The position numbers and the translations under genes were made by a program. Below the pieces are notes generated by a model that did no database searches, was not told the DNA's origin, and worked only from the letters and a program-made list of their open reading frames with translations. Below, piece after piece: positions 1 to 7,812 of a stretch of DNA of 61,144 nt. The stretch comes from JB111 sp052093225 (GTDB lineage Bacteria; Actinomycetota; Actinomycetes; Actinomycetales; Actinomycetaceae). Position 1 is the stretch's first letter. Each line of letters starts with the position of its first letter. Where the stretch lies: positions 1-61,144 of the forward strand of contig JBQDDG010000021.1 in the NCBI GenBank assembly GCA_052093225.1, written 5' to 3'.

Positions 1-1505
1 CCGGCACCGCCCGGCCCGCCGCGGCCGTCGCCGGCCCCCTGCCCACGGCGCGGGTCGTACGGACCCCGTGCTCCGCCGTCGGGGGAACCGGGGCGCCCGG
101 GTGCGGCCCCGCTGCCGCCCGGCGCGCCCCCGGCCCGGCGGGCAGCGCTCTCGGCGGTGCGGACGGCCTGACGCACGGAGACGTCGTCCATGCCGAGCCA
201 GCCGGCGAGCTCGCGCGCGTACTCCCCGCGCAGCGCGCGGTCACGGATCGCCGCGATGACCGGGGCGGCCGAGCGCAAGCCGGCCACGCGCCCCTCGGCG
301 GTGCCGAGGTCGAGCGACGCGAGCGAGGAACGGATGACGAACTCGAACAGCGGCTCACGCCCGGAGATCAGTTCGCGCACGGCCTCGTCGCCGCGCTCGA
401 GCCGCAGGTCGCACGGGTCCATGCCGCCGGGCGAGACGGCGACGAAGGTCTGGGCCGCGAAGCGCTGGTCCTCGTCGAACGCGCGGATGGCGGCCTTCTG
501 TCCGGCGGCGTCGCCGTCGAAGGTGAAGACCACCTCGCCCCCGCGGGCGGTGCCCGCGGCCATGACGCCGGTGGCGGCGTCCCCGACGTCGCCGAGCAGG
601 CGCCGCACGATCCGCACGTGGTCCGCGCCGAAGGCCGTCCCACAGGTGGCGACGGCGGTGGTCACGCCCGCCAGGTGGGCGGCCATGACGTCGGTGTACC
701 CCTCGACGACGACGACGCGGCGCTGCTTGGCGATCTCCTTGCGCGCGAGGTCGATGCCGTACAGGACGTGGGACTTGCGGTAGAGCTGCGTCTCCGGGGT
801 GTTGAGGTACTTGGGGCCCTGGTCGGACTCGAGGAGCTTGCGGGCGCCGAACCCGAGGGGCTCGCCCGTCGTCGACCGGATCGGCCAGATGAGGCGGCCC
901 CGGAACCGGTCGTAGACGCCGCGCTGCCCCTGCGAGACGAGGCCCGCGCCGACGAGCTCGGCCTCGGTGATGCCGCGGCCGCGCAGGTGGCGCAGCAGGT
1001 GGTCCCAGCCCTCGGGGGCGAAGCCGAGGCCGAAGTGCGCGGCGGCGCGGGAATCGAAGCCGCGCTCCGCGAGGAAGGCGCGCGCGGGGGCGGCGCCGGG
1101 GCTCGCGAGCTGCTCGGTGAAGTACTCGGTGGCGAGCCGGTTCGCCTCGACGAGCCGCTGGCGTCGCCCGGGCTCGCCCGGCGAGGACTGCCGGGAGCGC
1201 CCCTCGCCGTCCTCGCGCCGCAGCTCCACCCCGACGCGCTCGGCGAGCAGCTCGACCGCCTCCGCGAACGAGAGGTTCTCGATGCGCTGGACGAAGCTGA
1301 CGACGTCGCCGCCCTCGCCGCAGCCGAAGCAGTGCCAGACGCCGATCTGCGGGCGGACGTGGAAGGACGGCGTGCGCTCGTCGTGGAACGGGCACAGGCC
1401 CTTCATCGAACCGACGCCGGCCGGGCGCAACGTGACGTGCGCGCCCACGACCTCCTCGATCCGGACGCGCTCCTTGACGGACTCGATGTCCTCGCGACGG
1501 ATCAT
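1..1505 (-). CDS. dnaG: DNA primase DnaG (C-terminal part beyond window)
   Basis: Synthesises RNA primers for Okazaki fragments at the replication fork. From the ATG at 1505 the protein opens MIRREDIESVKERV, followed by the CHC2 zinc-finger motif CPFHDERTPSFHV and CFGCGEGGDVVSF at about residues 40-65. The primase core (YLNTPETQLYRKSQVLYG) and the Toprim motif VVVEGYTDVMA with the acidic cluster FDGDAAG come next. About 501 codons are inside the window. The frame is still open at base 1, running through a Gly/Pro/Arg-rich linker, so the helicase-binding C-terminus lies outside. It sits 61 bp downstream of dgt on the same strand, the usual actinobacterial pairing. Start chosen at the first ATG of the conserved N-terminus, behind a GGCGGGG stretch. 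Confidence 0.96.
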   Translation of the reverse strand, partial: MIRREDIESVKERVRIEEVVGAHVTLRPAGVGSMKGLCPFHDERTPSFHVRPQIGVWHCFGCGEGGDVVSFVQRIENLSFAEAVELLAERVGVELRREDGEGRSRQSSPGEPGRRQRLVEANRLATEYFTEQLASPGAAPARAFLAERGFDSRAAAHFGLGFAPEGWDHLLRHLRGRGITEAELVGAGLVSQGQRGVYDRFRGRLIWPIRSTTGEPLGFGARKLLESDQGPKYLNTPETQLYRKSHVLYGIDLARKEIAKQRRVVVVEGYTDVMAAHLAGVTTAVATCGTAFGADHVRIVRRLLGDVGDAATGVMAAGTARGGEVVFTFDGDAAGQKAAIRAFDEDQRFAAQTFVAVSPGGMDPCDLRLERGDEAVRELISGREPLFEFVIRSSLASLDLGTAEGRVAGLRSAAPVIAAIRDRALRGEYARELAGWLGMDDVSVRQAVRTAESAARRAGGAPGGSGAAPGRPGSPDGGARGPYDPRRGQGAGDGRGGPGGA

Positions 1506-1566
1506 CCCCGCCACGCGCGCACCCCCGGGGCCGTCGTCGGTGCTGCCGTGATCCGTACTGCCGTCA

Positions 1567-2868
1567 TCAGTACACCTCGGAGAGCATCCCGCACAGGCGG
1601 GCGTGCCACTGCTGGGCGGAGGTGTCCGTGAGCGAGGCGATCTGGTCGACGACGACGCGCATCCGCTCCTCCTCGCTGCCCACCCCGCGCCACCGCTCGG
1701 CCAGGTGCGGCTCGAGGTGGGCGTCGCCGGAGGCCGACAGCGCGTCGGCGAGGTCGAAGATGATCGTGCGCTGGGCGAGGTAGAGCGGCTCGGTCTCCCG
1801 GGGCGCCATGACGAAGTGCGCGGCCACGCCCTTGAGCGCGAGGATCTCCGCCGTCGTCGCCGCCGGCACCACGAGGTCGGCCGCGTAGCGGGCGAGCGGG
1901 TCCGGGCCGTACTGCTCGCGCGTGGCGTCCTCCGCGGCGGCGCAGAAACGCCCGATGAGCTGGCTGGCCATGTCCTTGAGCGCGGCGAGGCCCGCCCACG
2001 AGTGGTCGAACTCGCGCGGGACGACCGGGAGGGCGAGGACGCGTTCGAGGGCGGCGCCGATCTCGTCGTCGGGCAGGTCCGGGTCGTACCAGGCGCGAAC
2101 CTGCGCGACGACGCCGGTCAGGGCTGCCTCGCTGCGCACCGTGGCGAGGTCGACGCGGCCGCCCGCCACCGCGTCCTCGACGTCGTGCACCGAGTACGCG
2201 ACGTCGTCGGCCAGGTCCATCACCTGCGCCTCCAGGCAGCGGCGGTGCGTGGGGGCGCCATCGCGCAGCCAGGCGAACGCGGCGGCGTCGTCGGCGTAGA
2301 CCCCGAACTTGGCGGTGGTCGAGCCGTCGGCGCGGCGCGGGCCCTCGCCGGCGGCCCACGGGTACTTGGTCGCGGCGTCCAGGGTGGCGCGCGTGAGGTT
2401 GAGGCCGACCCCGGTCCCGTCGTCGGTCATGATCTTGGGCTCGAGGGAGGTGAGGAGGCGCAGGGTCTGGGCGTTGCCCTCAAACCCGCCGATGCCCGCG
2501 GCGACCTCGTGGAGCGCGCGCTCGCCGTTGTGCCCGAACGGCGGGTGCCCCAGGTCGTGGGAGAGGCAGGCGGCGTCGACGACGTCCGGGTCGCAGCCCA
2601 GCGCCTGGCCGAGCTCGCGGCCCACCTGCGCCACCTCGAGGGAGTGCGTGAGGCGGGTGCGGACGAAGTCGTCCGAGCTCGGGCCCAGGACCTGCGTCTT
2701 CGCGCCGAGACGTCGCAGCCCCGAGGAGTGCAGCACGCGCGCGCGGTCCCGCTGGAACGGCGAGCGCCGCGGGTTCTTCCCCTCCTCGGGCCAGAAGCGC
2801 GCGGCGTCGGCCGGCACGTAGGGCGCGGGAACCGCCCGGGCCGGGACCTCCTCCACCGATGCGCTCAC
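1567..2868 (-). CDS. dgt: deoxyguanosinetriphosphate triphosphohydrolase-like protein
   Basis: HD-superfamily dNTP triphosphohydrolase that splits dGTP (and often other dNTPs) to deoxynucleoside and triphosphate, tuning dNTP pools. The N-terminus carries the family signature RSPFQRDRARVLHSSGLRRL. The metal site is visible as RLTHSLEVAQ and then LSHDLGHPPFGHNGE (His-Asp pair) near residues 75-115. A further conserved Asp lies in VMDLADDVAYSVHD. Length 433 aa is normal. The GTG start at 2868 has no clear Shine-Dalgarno. A TAGACT box at 2875-2880 on this strand would place the transcript start at or next to the GTG, so translation may be leaderless. It is followed by dnaG on the same strand, and its promoter region is shared with the divergent GH13-like gene. 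Confidence 0.95.
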   Translation of the reverse strand: MSASVEEVPARAVPAPYVPADAARFWPEEGKNPRRSPFQRDRARVLHSSGLRRLGAKTQVLGPSSDDFVRTRLTHSLEVAQVGRELGQALGCDPDVVDAACLSHDLGHPPFGHNGERALHEVAAGIGGFEGNAQTLRLLTSLEPKIMTDDGTGVGLNLTRATLDAATKYPWAAGEGPRRADGSTTAKFGVYADDAAAFAWLRDGAPTHRRCLEAQVMDLADDVAYSVHDVEDAVAGGRVDLATVRSEAALTGVVAQVRAWYDPDLPDDEIGAALERVLALPVVPREFDHSWAGLAALKDMASQLIGRFCAAAEDATREQYGPDPLARYAADLVVPAATTAEILALKGVAAHFVMAPRETEPLYLAQRTIIFDLADALSASGDAHLEPHLAERWRGVGSEEERMRVVVDQIASLTDTSAQQWHARLCGMLSEVY

Positions 2869-2874
2869 CCGATG

Positions 2875-2926
2875 AGTCTAGGCAAGTGCTTGGCGCCCGA
2901 CCGACTGCGGTCCACAATGATGCGGA
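2875..2926. promoter_or_regulatory. divergent promoter region with maltose-type operator
   Basis: Plus strand: TTGGCG (2890-2895), a 17-bp spacer and CACAAT (2913-2918), ending 8 bp before the ATG at 2927, which suggests a leaderless transcript for the GH13-like gene. GCAAGTGCTTGG (2882-2893) overlaps the -35. Its reverse complement differs by one base from the perfect palindrome GCAAGCACTTGC upstream of malE (21018-21029). Minus strand: TAGACT (2875-2880) as a possible -10 for dgt. The operator call is inference from that match; no regulator gene lies next to it. Confidence 0.5.
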
Positions 2927-4264
2927 ATGACCCTCGCGACGATCACCTCGGGAGCGTCCGTCGACGGCACGCGTGCCACGCGGATGCTCCACGGCCGACC
3001 CCGCACGCCGTTGCCGTGGTGGTCGACTGCCGCCGTCTACGAGACGGCCCCGGCCCGCAGCCTGGCCGACCTCGACGACGTCGCCGTGCACGTCACCCAC
3101 GTCGCCTCCCTCGGGTGCGACGCTCTCCTGCTCACGGCGCACGACCTCGACCCGCGGCACCCCGCGGTGGCCGAGGCCGTGGCCGCGATCGTGCGCAGGG
3201 CTCATCGCCGGTCGGTGCGCGTGCTCGCCGCGGTCACGCCGCTGGAGATGGGCGACTCGACGGCCGGGCACGTCGCGCGGATCCGGCGCTGGATGGGCCT
3301 CGGGGTGGACGGCATCGACCTCGGGACGGCCCGCGAACGCTCCGACGCAGGCGCGCTGCACTCCGCTCTGGCCGAGAGCGAGGCGGCCCTCACCGGCGCC
3401 GTCCGGGGTCTCGACGTCGCCGACTACGCCGAGGTGCTCCACGAGCAGTGGCTGCACGCCACCCGCGACGACCGGCTCGCGCGCGTGGCTTGGGACTCCG
3501 GCTCGATGGCCGGTGCGCTGACGGAGGTCCACCGGATCCATGCGCCGCTGGGCGCCCGGCCCGCGTGGGCGCTGGCGACCGAGCCCGGCCCGGCGGCGGC
3601 CCCGACCTGGGCGGCCGGACTCGACGCCGCCGAGCGTGCGGCCCGCATCCAGGCGATGTCCGCGCTGACGATCATGCTGCCGGGGTCGGTCTACCTGCGG
3701 CAGGGTGTCGAGCTCGGGCAGGGGGTTGAGCTGGGTGAAGGTGTTGAGCGCGGGCAGGGGGTTGAGCGCGACCCTGTCCCTGAGGGTGCGGATGGGGCTG
3801 CGGCGCCCGCTTCGGGCTCGCTCGGTGAGCTCGTCGCGGCCCTCGAGCCGCAGCGGCACCAGAACGACTCCCCCTATGAGCGGCTGCGCGCCTGGCTGCG
3901 GCTGCGGCGCGAGCTCGGCGCGGCCGGCGGTTACCTCGGCGTGCGCGAGTCCGACCCCCACGCGCTCCACCTCGCCCTCGACAACCGCGACCTCGTACTG
4001 GCGCTCGGCCCCGATCCCGTCGCGCTGCCCGAGGGCGCAGCGGTCACGCACTCCTCGCGCGGGCTGATCCGCGTGGACGGCGAGGGCGACGACGGCGACG
4101 CGGCCCGGAGCACGCCACCGGACGCGGGCACCGGCAACGATCGGAGCAGCGGGTCGAGCACCGGCAACGATCGGAGCAGCGGCGGCCGCATCGCGGATGC
4201 CCCCACCGAGTATGCGACCACCGCCCTGGCCCCCGGCACGCTCGCGCTCATCCACCACGGCTGA
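2927..4264 (+). CDS. degenerate GH13-like protein, probably catalytically inactive
   Basis: A 445-aa protein with the outline of an alpha-amylase (GH13) fold. The region YETAPARSLADL and LGCDALLL matches the N-terminal barrel, GLGVDGIDLGTA the usual nucleophile strand, and LPGSVYLRQGVELG the conserved LPGSAYLYQGEELG loop. In the nucleophile motif the normal GFRIDVA reads GIDLGTA, so the Arg-x-Asp pair is lost, and I see no acid/base Glu motif or NHD motif. About residues 262-283 are a repetitive GVELGQGVELGEG-type stretch and about residues 400-420 a Gly/Ser/Asn repeat (TGNDRSSG twice). Function unknown; perhaps a pseudoenzyme or carbohydrate-binding relic. Its promoter carries a maltose-type operator, which links it to the mal locus 18 kb away. 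The neighbour is divergent dgt. Confidence 0.75.
   Translation: MTLATITSGASVDGTRATRMLHGRPRTPLPWWSTAAVYETAPARSLADLDDVAVHVTHVASLGCDALLLTAHDLDPRHPAVAEAVAAIVRRAHRRSVRVLAAVTPLEMGDSTAGHVARIRRWMGLGVDGIDLGTARERSDAGALHSALAESEAALTGAVRGLDVADYAEVLHEQWLHATRDDRLARVAWDSGSMAGALTEVHRIHAPLGARPAWALATEPGPAAAPTWAAGLDAAERAARIQAMSALTIMLPGSVYLRQGVELGQGVELGEGVERGQGVERDPVPEGADGAAAPASGSLGELVAALEPQRHQNDSPYERLRAWLRLRRELGAAGGYLGVRESDPHALHLALDNRDLVLALGPDPVALPEGAAVTHSSRGLIRVDGEGDDGDAARSTPPDAGTGNDRSSGSSTGNDRSSGGRIADAPTEYATTALAPGTLALIHHG
3716..3766 (+). repeat. in-frame repeat inside the degenerate GH13 gene
   Basis: The 15-mer GGGCAGGGGGTTGAG occurs at 3716-3730 and again at 3752-3766, coding GQGVE both times. The same 15-mer, in reverse complement, occurs in the intergenic hairpin repeats at 24237-24251 and 25708-25722. 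After the first copy the gene continues CTGGGTGAAGGTG. The intergenic copy at 24.2 kb continues TGACTGGGTAGGTG, so the two match further if a TGA triplet (a stop in this frame) is removed. Confidence 0.6.
4128..4181 (+). repeat. 24-bp direct repeat, two copies, coding
   Basis: A 24-bp unit beginning GCACCGGCAACGATCGG is present at 4128-4151 and 4158-4181 with a 30-bp period. It encodes the doubled TGNDRSSG near the C-terminus of the degenerate GH13 protein. It looks like a recent slippage or duplication product in a gene under weak constraint. Confidence 0.8.
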
Positions 4265-4266
4265 CC

Positions 4267-4284
4267 GGACCCGCCGGCGGGTCC
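4267..4284. terminator. perfect 18-bp palindrome between convergent genes
   Basis: GGACCCGCC directly abuts its reverse complement GGCGGGTCC, 3 bp after the stop of the GH13-like gene and ahead of the convergent FMN reductase. It may serve as a terminator, but with no loop and no U-tract this is a modest call. Confidence 0.45.
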
Positions 4285-4327
4285 CTCGGCTCTGTCCACG
4301 GCCGAGCCGGGACCGCGGCGACCACGC

Positions 4328-4936
4328 TCAGACCGGGACCGCCTGGAGCCGCACCGCAGAGAGGGCCCGGCTCCAGCGCGTCACCTCGCCGAGCAGCTCG
4401 GTGAGGTCCTCGACGTGGCGCGGTGCGGGCGTGAAGGATCCGACCACCGTGGGATCGGTGATGTCGAGCCCCGAATAGTCGAAATCGGTGTGCATGCTGA
4501 GCGCGACCTGGGTGCGCACGTCGGCGAGCTTGAGCTCACCCGCGATCTGCCGCAGCTGCTCGACGGCGCGTACGCCGGCGTTCACGCCGTAACTGACGAA
4601 CCCGACGGCCTTGTCGTTCCACTCGAAGAACAGATAGTCGATCGCGTTCTTCAGCGGCCCGGGAACACCGTGGTTGTACTCGGGCGTAACGACGACGAAC
4701 CCGTCGAACGACGCGACTGCCGCCGCCCACCTCCGCGTGTGGTCGTGGGTGACGGCGCCGGACATCGCGGGGGCCGGCTCGTCGAGGACAGGCAGCTCGA
4801 ACGTGGCGAGGTCGAGCGGCTCGACCTCCACACCCTCCGGCACGACGCGGCGGGCGGTCGCAAGGGCCCATTCGGCCACCTGCGAGCCTGCACGGTGGGG
4901 CCGGGTACTGCCGGCGATGATGGCGATGCGTGTCAT
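4328..4936 (-). CDS. NAD(P)H-dependent FMN reductase
   Basis: Flavodoxin-fold oxidoreductase of the NADPH-dependent FMN reductase family, 202 aa. It reduces FMN, quinones or similar acceptors in the cytoplasm. The FMN phosphate loop is seen at the N-terminus (IIAGSTRPHRAGSQVAEW), and the family hallmark TPEYNHGVPGPLKNAIDYL lies near residues 85-105, with SYGVNAGVRAVEQLR following. It is divergently transcribed from a TetR regulator. A perfect inverted repeat (TGTAAAGT-N9-ACTTTACA) sits just upstream of its ATG, so it is probably the target of that regulator. The physiological substrate is not evident; a xenobiotic or quinone stress role is inference from the TetR pairing. Confidence 0.88.
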   Translation of the reverse strand: MTRIAIIAGSTRPHRAGSQVAEWALATARRVVPEGVEVEPLDLATFELPVLDEPAPAMSGAVTHDHTRRWAAAVASFDGFVVVTPEYNHGVPGPLKNAIDYLFFEWNDKAVGFVSYGVNAGVRAVEQLRQIAGELKLADVRTQVALSMHTDFDYSGLDITDPTVVGSFTPAPRHVEDLTELLGEVTRWSRALSAVRLQAVPV

Positions 4937-4954
4937 GTCTCCCCCTCAGCTGGA

Positions 4955-4979
4955 TGTAAAGTACAACGCGCACTTTACA
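4955..4979. promoter_or_regulatory. TetR-type operator
   Basis: TGTAAAGT (4955-4962), a 9-bp spacer and ACTTTACA (4972-4979) form a perfect 8-bp inverted repeat between the divergent FMN reductase (start 4936) and TetR gene (start 5017). Its placement would let one bound dimer control both promoters. Confidence 0.75.
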
Positions 4980-5016
4980 GTCACGAGGATCCGCCACCAC
5001 CCCGGAGGGAAGCAAC

Positions 5017-5709
5017 GTGAATACTTCTGCCAAGGGCGCGCCGCCACCGACGCCGCGTGCGGGGGGCCGACTGCGGGCCGACAAGCGCTCCGCGATCATG
5101 TCCGGCGCGCGTGAAGTGTTCGCTCACATCGGTTATGAACGTGCGAGCGTCGCCGCCATCGCCTCGGTCTCCGGCGTCTCCACACGGACGATGTACAAGC
5201 ACTTCGCGGACAAGTCCGCCTTGTTCTACGCGGTGGTCGAGGAGACGTCCGCCCGGGTGGCCGAGGACGAGATCACTCTCCTCGAGCGCCATCTGTCCGG
5301 CGTCGTCCGCGGCGACCAGGTCGAGCCCGCCCTGCTCGGGTTCGCCACCGAATGGTTGACCGGCACCGCACCCTCGCCCGAGGGACGCGCGCTCATCCGC
5401 CAGGTCCGGGCAGACACGGCGCAGCTCGGCGACGACGCCGTCGTCGCCTGGTGGCAGGCCGGCCCCGGTCGCGTCATCGCCGAGCTCGCAGCCGTCCTCG
5501 CCGACTGGCACCGGGCGGGGCTGCTGGACGCCCCGCACGACGAGCGGGCCGCCCTCCACCTCGCCGAGCTCGTCGCGGCCCGGCCAGGGCCACCCGGCGC
5601 ACACCTCGCTGCCGACGCGCAGCGCGAGTGGATCGCCGACGGCGTCCGCGTCTTCGTCCGTGGCCACAGCCCCCGGCCGAGCCGGCGCGCCACCGACGAC
5701 TCCGATTGA
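5017..5709 (+). CDS. TetR/AcrR family transcriptional regulator
   Basis: DNA-binding repressor, 230 aa. The N-terminal TetR helix-turn-helix is clear at about residues 25-75: IMSGAREVFAHIGYERASV, then IASVSGVSTRTMYKHFADK. A ligand-binding helical domain follows, with AALLAELV-type helices and a Trp-rich VVAWWQAGPG segment. The GTG start at 5017 is supported by CCGGAGGGA eight bases upstream. It is divergent from the FMN reductase gene across an 80-bp gap holding the palindrome at 4955-4979, implying autoregulation and control of the reductase. The ligand is unknown. Immediately 3' of its stop lies a 69-bp palindromic repeat. Confidence 0.9.
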   Translation: MNTSAKGAPPPTPRAGGRLRADKRSAIMSGAREVFAHIGYERASVAAIASVSGVSTRTMYKHFADKSALFYAVVEETSARVAEDEITLLERHLSGVVRGDQVEPALLGFATEWLTGTAPSPEGRALIRQVRADTAQLGDDAVVAWWQAGPGRVIAELAAVLADWHRAGLLDAPHDERAALHLAELVAARPGPPGAHLAADAQREWIADGVRVFVRGHSPRPSRRATDDSD

Positions 5710-5720
5710 CTCCACCGCGT

Positions 5721-5789
5721 TGAGACAACGACCTGTGTCACGACCCCATGCCCTTGGGGCAGCCTCTCGTCACACAACCCATTGCCTCG
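5721..5789. repeat. 69-bp palindromic repeat, family A, copy 1
   Basis: About 23-bp imperfect inverted arms flank a 23-bp centre. The right arm reads TCGTCACACAACCCATTGCCTCG; the left arm is the most diverged of the four copies (TGAGACAACGACCTGTG at its start). It begins 11 bp after the TetR stop. The other copies, at 11537-11605, 16480-16548 and 16645-16713, have exactly the same 69-bp length. Confidence 0.8.
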
Positions 5790-6031
5790 TCGACTTGAGA
5801 GGGCGCAAGGCGGGCCGGGTGCGCGACGCAGCCACGCAATCAACCACCCCCCTCCCTGCGCAGATGTGCAGCTTCCGGGCCGGACCTCTCCTGCGCAGCC
5901 ACGAGCACTAGGCTGAGAACCGCAGCTTCCATCGCTGAGAACTTCTCACACAGCGGTGAGCATTCGGCCCGGCCCCGGTCCCCCCGGCCCTGACCGACGG
6001 CGTCGCCGCCAGGACAACAACGAGGTGTGTC
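5790..6031 (+). promoter_or_regulatory. upstream region of dhaK
   Basis: Non-coding. Contains CAGATGTGCAG (5861-5871), an 11-mer found again upstream of the FGGY/gatD-like pair (16378-16388), and the palindrome TGAGAA-C-TTCTCA (5936-5948). Either could be an operator for the dha genes. GAGGTGTGTC just before the ATG at 6032 supplies the ribosome-binding site. No clear -35/-10 pair could be settled on. Confidence 0.4.
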
Positions 6032-7030
6032 ATGCCCAAGTCGAAGAAGATCATCAACGACCCCGAGAACCTCATCGACGAGGTCCTCGACGGCCTGGTG
6101 CTCGCGTCGCACGGCGCGCTGACCCGCGAGCCCGGGTCGCGCGTACTCGTGCGCGACGGCATCGAGGACGGCAAGGTCGGGCTCGTCATCGGTGGCGGCT
6201 CCGGCCACGAGCCGATGTACACGGCCTACGTCGGTGAAGGCCTCGCGGACGCGAGCGTGGCCGGCAACATCTTCGCCGCGCCCGCCCCGCAGCACGTGCA
6301 CGAGGCCATCAAGGCCGCAGACCGCGGCAAGGGCGTCATCCTCCTGTACGGCAACTACGCCGGCGACGTCCTCAACTTCGACATGGGCGCCGAGCTCGCC
6401 GAGGACGACGACGACATCGAGTCGCGCACCCTGCTGGTCAACGACGACGTCGCCACCGACGACCCCGAGACCCGCCGCGGCATCGGCGGCGCGTTCTACG
6501 TCGTCAAGGTCGCGGGCGCCGCGTGCGCCGAGGCCTCCTCCCTCGACGAGGCCGAGGCGCTCATCCAGAAGGCGCTCGACGCCACGCGCACCCTCGGCGT
6601 GGCCGTCCGCGCCGGCTCCCTCCCGGAGACCGGCGAGCCCACGTTCGAGCTCGGCGACGACGAGATCGAGATCGGCCTCGGCATGCACGGCGAGGTCGGG
6701 GTCGAGCGCTCGAAGATGATGCCGGCCGACGCGCTGACGGAGAAGATCGTCGACAAGCTCGTCGCCGACCTGCTCTACTCCTCCGGCGACCGCGTGGCCC
6801 TCCTGGTCAACAACCTCGGCGCCACCACGCTCACCGAGCTCCTCGTCGTCAACCGCAAGGCCCGCCAGCTGCTCGCCGACAAGGGCATCGAGGTGGTGCG
6901 CACCGACGTCGGCTCGTACTTCACCTCGCAGGAGATGGCCGGCTTCTCGCTCACGCTCATCCGCCTCGACGACGACCTCGAGCGGCTGATCGCCGCCCCG
7001 TGCAGCTCGCTGCCCTACTCCCAGGCCTGA
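6032..7030 (+). CDS. dhaK: dihydroxyacetone kinase subunit DhaK
   Basis: Substrate-binding subunit of dihydroxyacetone kinase (332 aa, normal length), which holds dihydroxyacetone as a hemiaminal on a His while DhaL transfers the phosphate. Visible motifs: GGGSGHEPMYTAYVG at about residues 54-68, GNIFAAPAPQHV, YGNYAGDVLNFD, and the active-site His motif IGLGMHGEVGV near residue 215. dhaL follows after a 3-bp gap, so the two are one operon closed by the terminator at 7674-7713. No dhaM (PTS phosphoryl donor) is seen here. The subunit architecture is that of PTS-dependent enzymes, so DhaM may be encoded elsewhere or phosphate may come from another donor. Confidence 0.93.
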   Translation: MPKSKKIINDPENLIDEVLDGLVLASHGALTREPGSRVLVRDGIEDGKVGLVIGGGSGHEPMYTAYVGEGLADASVAGNIFAAPAPQHVHEAIKAADRGKGVILLYGNYAGDVLNFDMGAELAEDDDDIESRTLLVNDDVATDDPETRRGIGGAFYVVKVAGAACAEASSLDEAEALIQKALDATRTLGVAVRAGSLPETGEPTFELGDDEIEIGLGMHGEVGVERSKMMPADALTEKIVDKLVADLLYSSGDRVALLVNNLGATTLTELLVVNRKARQLLADKGIEVVRTDVGSYFTSQEMAGFSLTLIRLDDDLERLIAAPCSSLPYSQA

Positions 7031-7033
7031 GCG

Positions 7034-7666
7034 ATGGCAGAGCAGCTGACGACGGCGGAGCTCACCCTTGTGCTGTCCGCCGCCTGTGACGGGATCATCG
7101 CCGCGAAGGACCGGCTGACCAAGGCCGACCAGGTGATCGGCGACGGCGACCACGGGGTGGGGATGGCCCGCGGGTTCGCCGCCGCCAAGGAGGCACTGGC
7201 CACCGCCGAGCCGGCCGGCGTCGGCGAGGTCTACAAGACGGTGGGTTCCGCGGTGCTCGCCACGAGCGGCGGCGCGTCCGGGGCCATCTTCGGCACGCTG
7301 TTCCGGGCGCCCGCCAAGGCTCTCGACTCCGACGTCCTCGACGCCGACGGGTTTGCCACCGCGCTCGAGGTCGGCGCCGAGCAGGTGATGAAGCGGGGCA
7401 AGGCCGCCGTCGGGCAGAAGACGATGCTCGACGCACTCGTGCCCGCCGCCGAGGCCGCCCGCGGCGCCGTCGACCAGGGCCTGTCCGCGACGGCGCACGC
7501 CGCCGCGGACGCCGCGGCCGAGGGGGTCGAGCGCTCCGCCGAGCTCGTCTCCGCTTTCGGCAAGTCGCGCTCGCTCGGTGAGCGCAGCGTCGGCCACCCG
7601 GACCCCGGCGCGATCTCGGTGTCCGTCCTGCTCGCGTCGATCGCCGAGGCGATCGACGGGATCTGA
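7034..7666 (+). CDS. dhaL: dihydroxyacetone kinase subunit DhaL
   Basis: Nucleotide-binding subunit of dihydroxyacetone kinase, 210 aa, which transfers phosphate to the DhaK-bound ketone to give dihydroxyacetone phosphate for glycolysis. Metal-ligand and nucleotide motifs are present: GDGDHGVGMARGF near residues 36-48, TSGGASGAIFG near 75, KTMLDALVPA and the C-terminal SVGHPDPGAIS. The start is 3 bp after the dhaK stop, indicating co-translation. The partner DhaM is not in the window. The unit ends with a strong hairpin terminator. Confidence 0.92.
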   Translation: MAEQLTTAELTLVLSAACDGIIAAKDRLTKADQVIGDGDHGVGMARGFAAAKEALATAEPAGVGEVYKTVGSAVLATSGGASGAIFGTLFRAPAKALDSDVLDADGFATALEVGAEQVMKRGKAAVGQKTMLDALVPAAEAARGAVDQGLSATAHAAADAAAEGVERSAELVSAFGKSRSLGERSVGHPDPGAISVSVLLASIAEAIDGI

Positions 7667-7673
7667 CCCGGCC

Positions 7674-7713
7674 CGACGGCGGGGCGCACCTCCCGGGGTG
7701 CGCCCCGCCGTCG
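7674..7713 (+). terminator. dhaKL transcription terminator
   Basis: A perfect 17-bp stem (CGACGGCGGGGCGCACC, 7674-7690, with its complement at 7697-7713) around a 6-nt loop, starting 8 bp after the dhaL stop. There is no U-run, as is common in high-GC actinobacteria. Confidence 0.85.
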
Positions 7714-7812
7714 TGAGGTCGCGGCGCGAGGGGAAACAACCGTCGTCGTGCCATGACGTCGTCGTGCCGTCCTTGGGCGGGCGACAATGTGCGCCATGAG
7801 CAGGACGGACGC

